Shown here: positions 5,011 through 5,084 of the stretch, piece after piece
Numbering within the stretch: the stretch's first letter is position 1
Layout: each line of letters begins with the position of its first letter
Origin: JAIPEL01 sp050115795
Lineage (GTDB): Bacteria > Desulfobacterota > Desulfobacteria > Desulfobacterales > CAFBRK01
Direction: 5' to 3'
Length of the DNA: 5,084 nucleotides
Assembly: GCA_050115795.1 (NCBI GenBank)
Contig: JASFPT010000280.1
Span: 1-5,084 of the forward strand
Position numbers and translations under genes: made by a program
Notes under the pieces: model-generated
Databases searched by the model: none
What the model was told of the DNA's origin: nothing
Seen by the model: the letters and a program-made list of their open reading frames with translations, nothing else

Positions 5011-5084
5011 ATGGAAAGAAGGAAAAAGCAGTCCATTCTGGAGGCGATCTACCGGATCGAAGAAACCTTCAGCCGGGGGGTTGA
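5011..5084 (+). CDS. 5' end of a rightward gene, product not identifiable
   Basis: The only plus-strand gene start in the window. The ATG at 5011 is preceded by CGGAG (5001-5005) with 5 nt spacing, and the frame stays open to the window edge. The visible 24 residues, MERRKKQSILEAIYRIEETF then SRGV, are basic at the start and likely helical, with no signal peptide. A short helix ending 'IYxIxExFSxG' is reminiscent of the start of YkgJ-type cysteine-cluster proteins, in which a CxxxCxxCC motif follows soon after, but that part is outside the window, so the suggestion is weak. An in-frame TTG at 4996 is a poorer start. It is divergent from the DUF362 remnant and may share its control region. Confidence 0.5.
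   Translation, partial: MERRKKQSILEAIYRIEETFSRGV

Noticed and set aside
4893..5084. A 63-codon plus-strand frame open to the window edge
   Set aside because: It overlaps the better supported start at 5011 in another frame, lacks a ribosome-binding site at its ATG and has no recognisable sequence character.

Overview
The window is GC-rich (roughly 60% by eye) bacterial chromosome. It reads as ordinary core-genome sequence from an anaerobic delta-proteobacterium (Desulfobacterota, most likely Desulfobacterales or a relative). This rests on family recognition only: a DUF362-type N-terminus of the kind common in sulfate reducers, a small protein built on ERR/DRR repeats, an M1 metallopeptidase of a Geobacter/Desulfobacter-like type, and a good sigma-54 promoter. 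No rRNA, tRNA, CRISPR array, insertion sequence, prophage or integration site was seen.

Layout from right to left, since almost everything is on the minus strand. At 4841-5010 there is a divergent control region. To its right a plus-strand gene begins at 5011 and runs off the window. To its left, at 4840, starts a DUF362 ferredoxin-like gene. This gene has lost its middle, including the region that carries the iron-sulfur clusters in intact relatives, so it is called a pseudogene. A terminator-like hairpin (4403-4430) and a possible promoter (4320-4347) separate it from three intact genes. These are a secreted M1-family zinc metallopeptidase (2216-4303), a secreted ChaN-like protein of the Tiki/heme-binding superfamily (1228-2070), and a cytoplasmic zinc-ribbon Nudix hydrolase (679-1218). 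The last two are separated by 9 nt and look translationally coupled.

After the Nudix gene comes about 290-430 nt without a convincing gene (387-678, or 249-678 if the ATG start of the last gene is used). It holds a 7-bp inverted repeat, A/T-rich DNA with an IHF-like site, and a -24/-12 promoter at 435-450 pointing left. That promoter should drive a small, very basic, arginine-rich protein (30-248) behind a leader of about 176 nt with a stable hairpin.

The M1 peptidase and the ChaN-like protein both carry export signals and may work on the same envelope or periplasmic material; the Nudix enzyme would handle nucleotide cofactors (by similarity FAD or ADP-ribose) inside the cell. A shared pathway is inference from gene order only. 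The most unusual items are the in-frame deleted DUF362 gene, the one-residue-shorter zinc-ligand spacing and unassigned C-terminal domain of the M1 peptidase, and the sigma-54-controlled arginine-repeat protein with two possible starts. I do not see a clear novel defence or mobile system.
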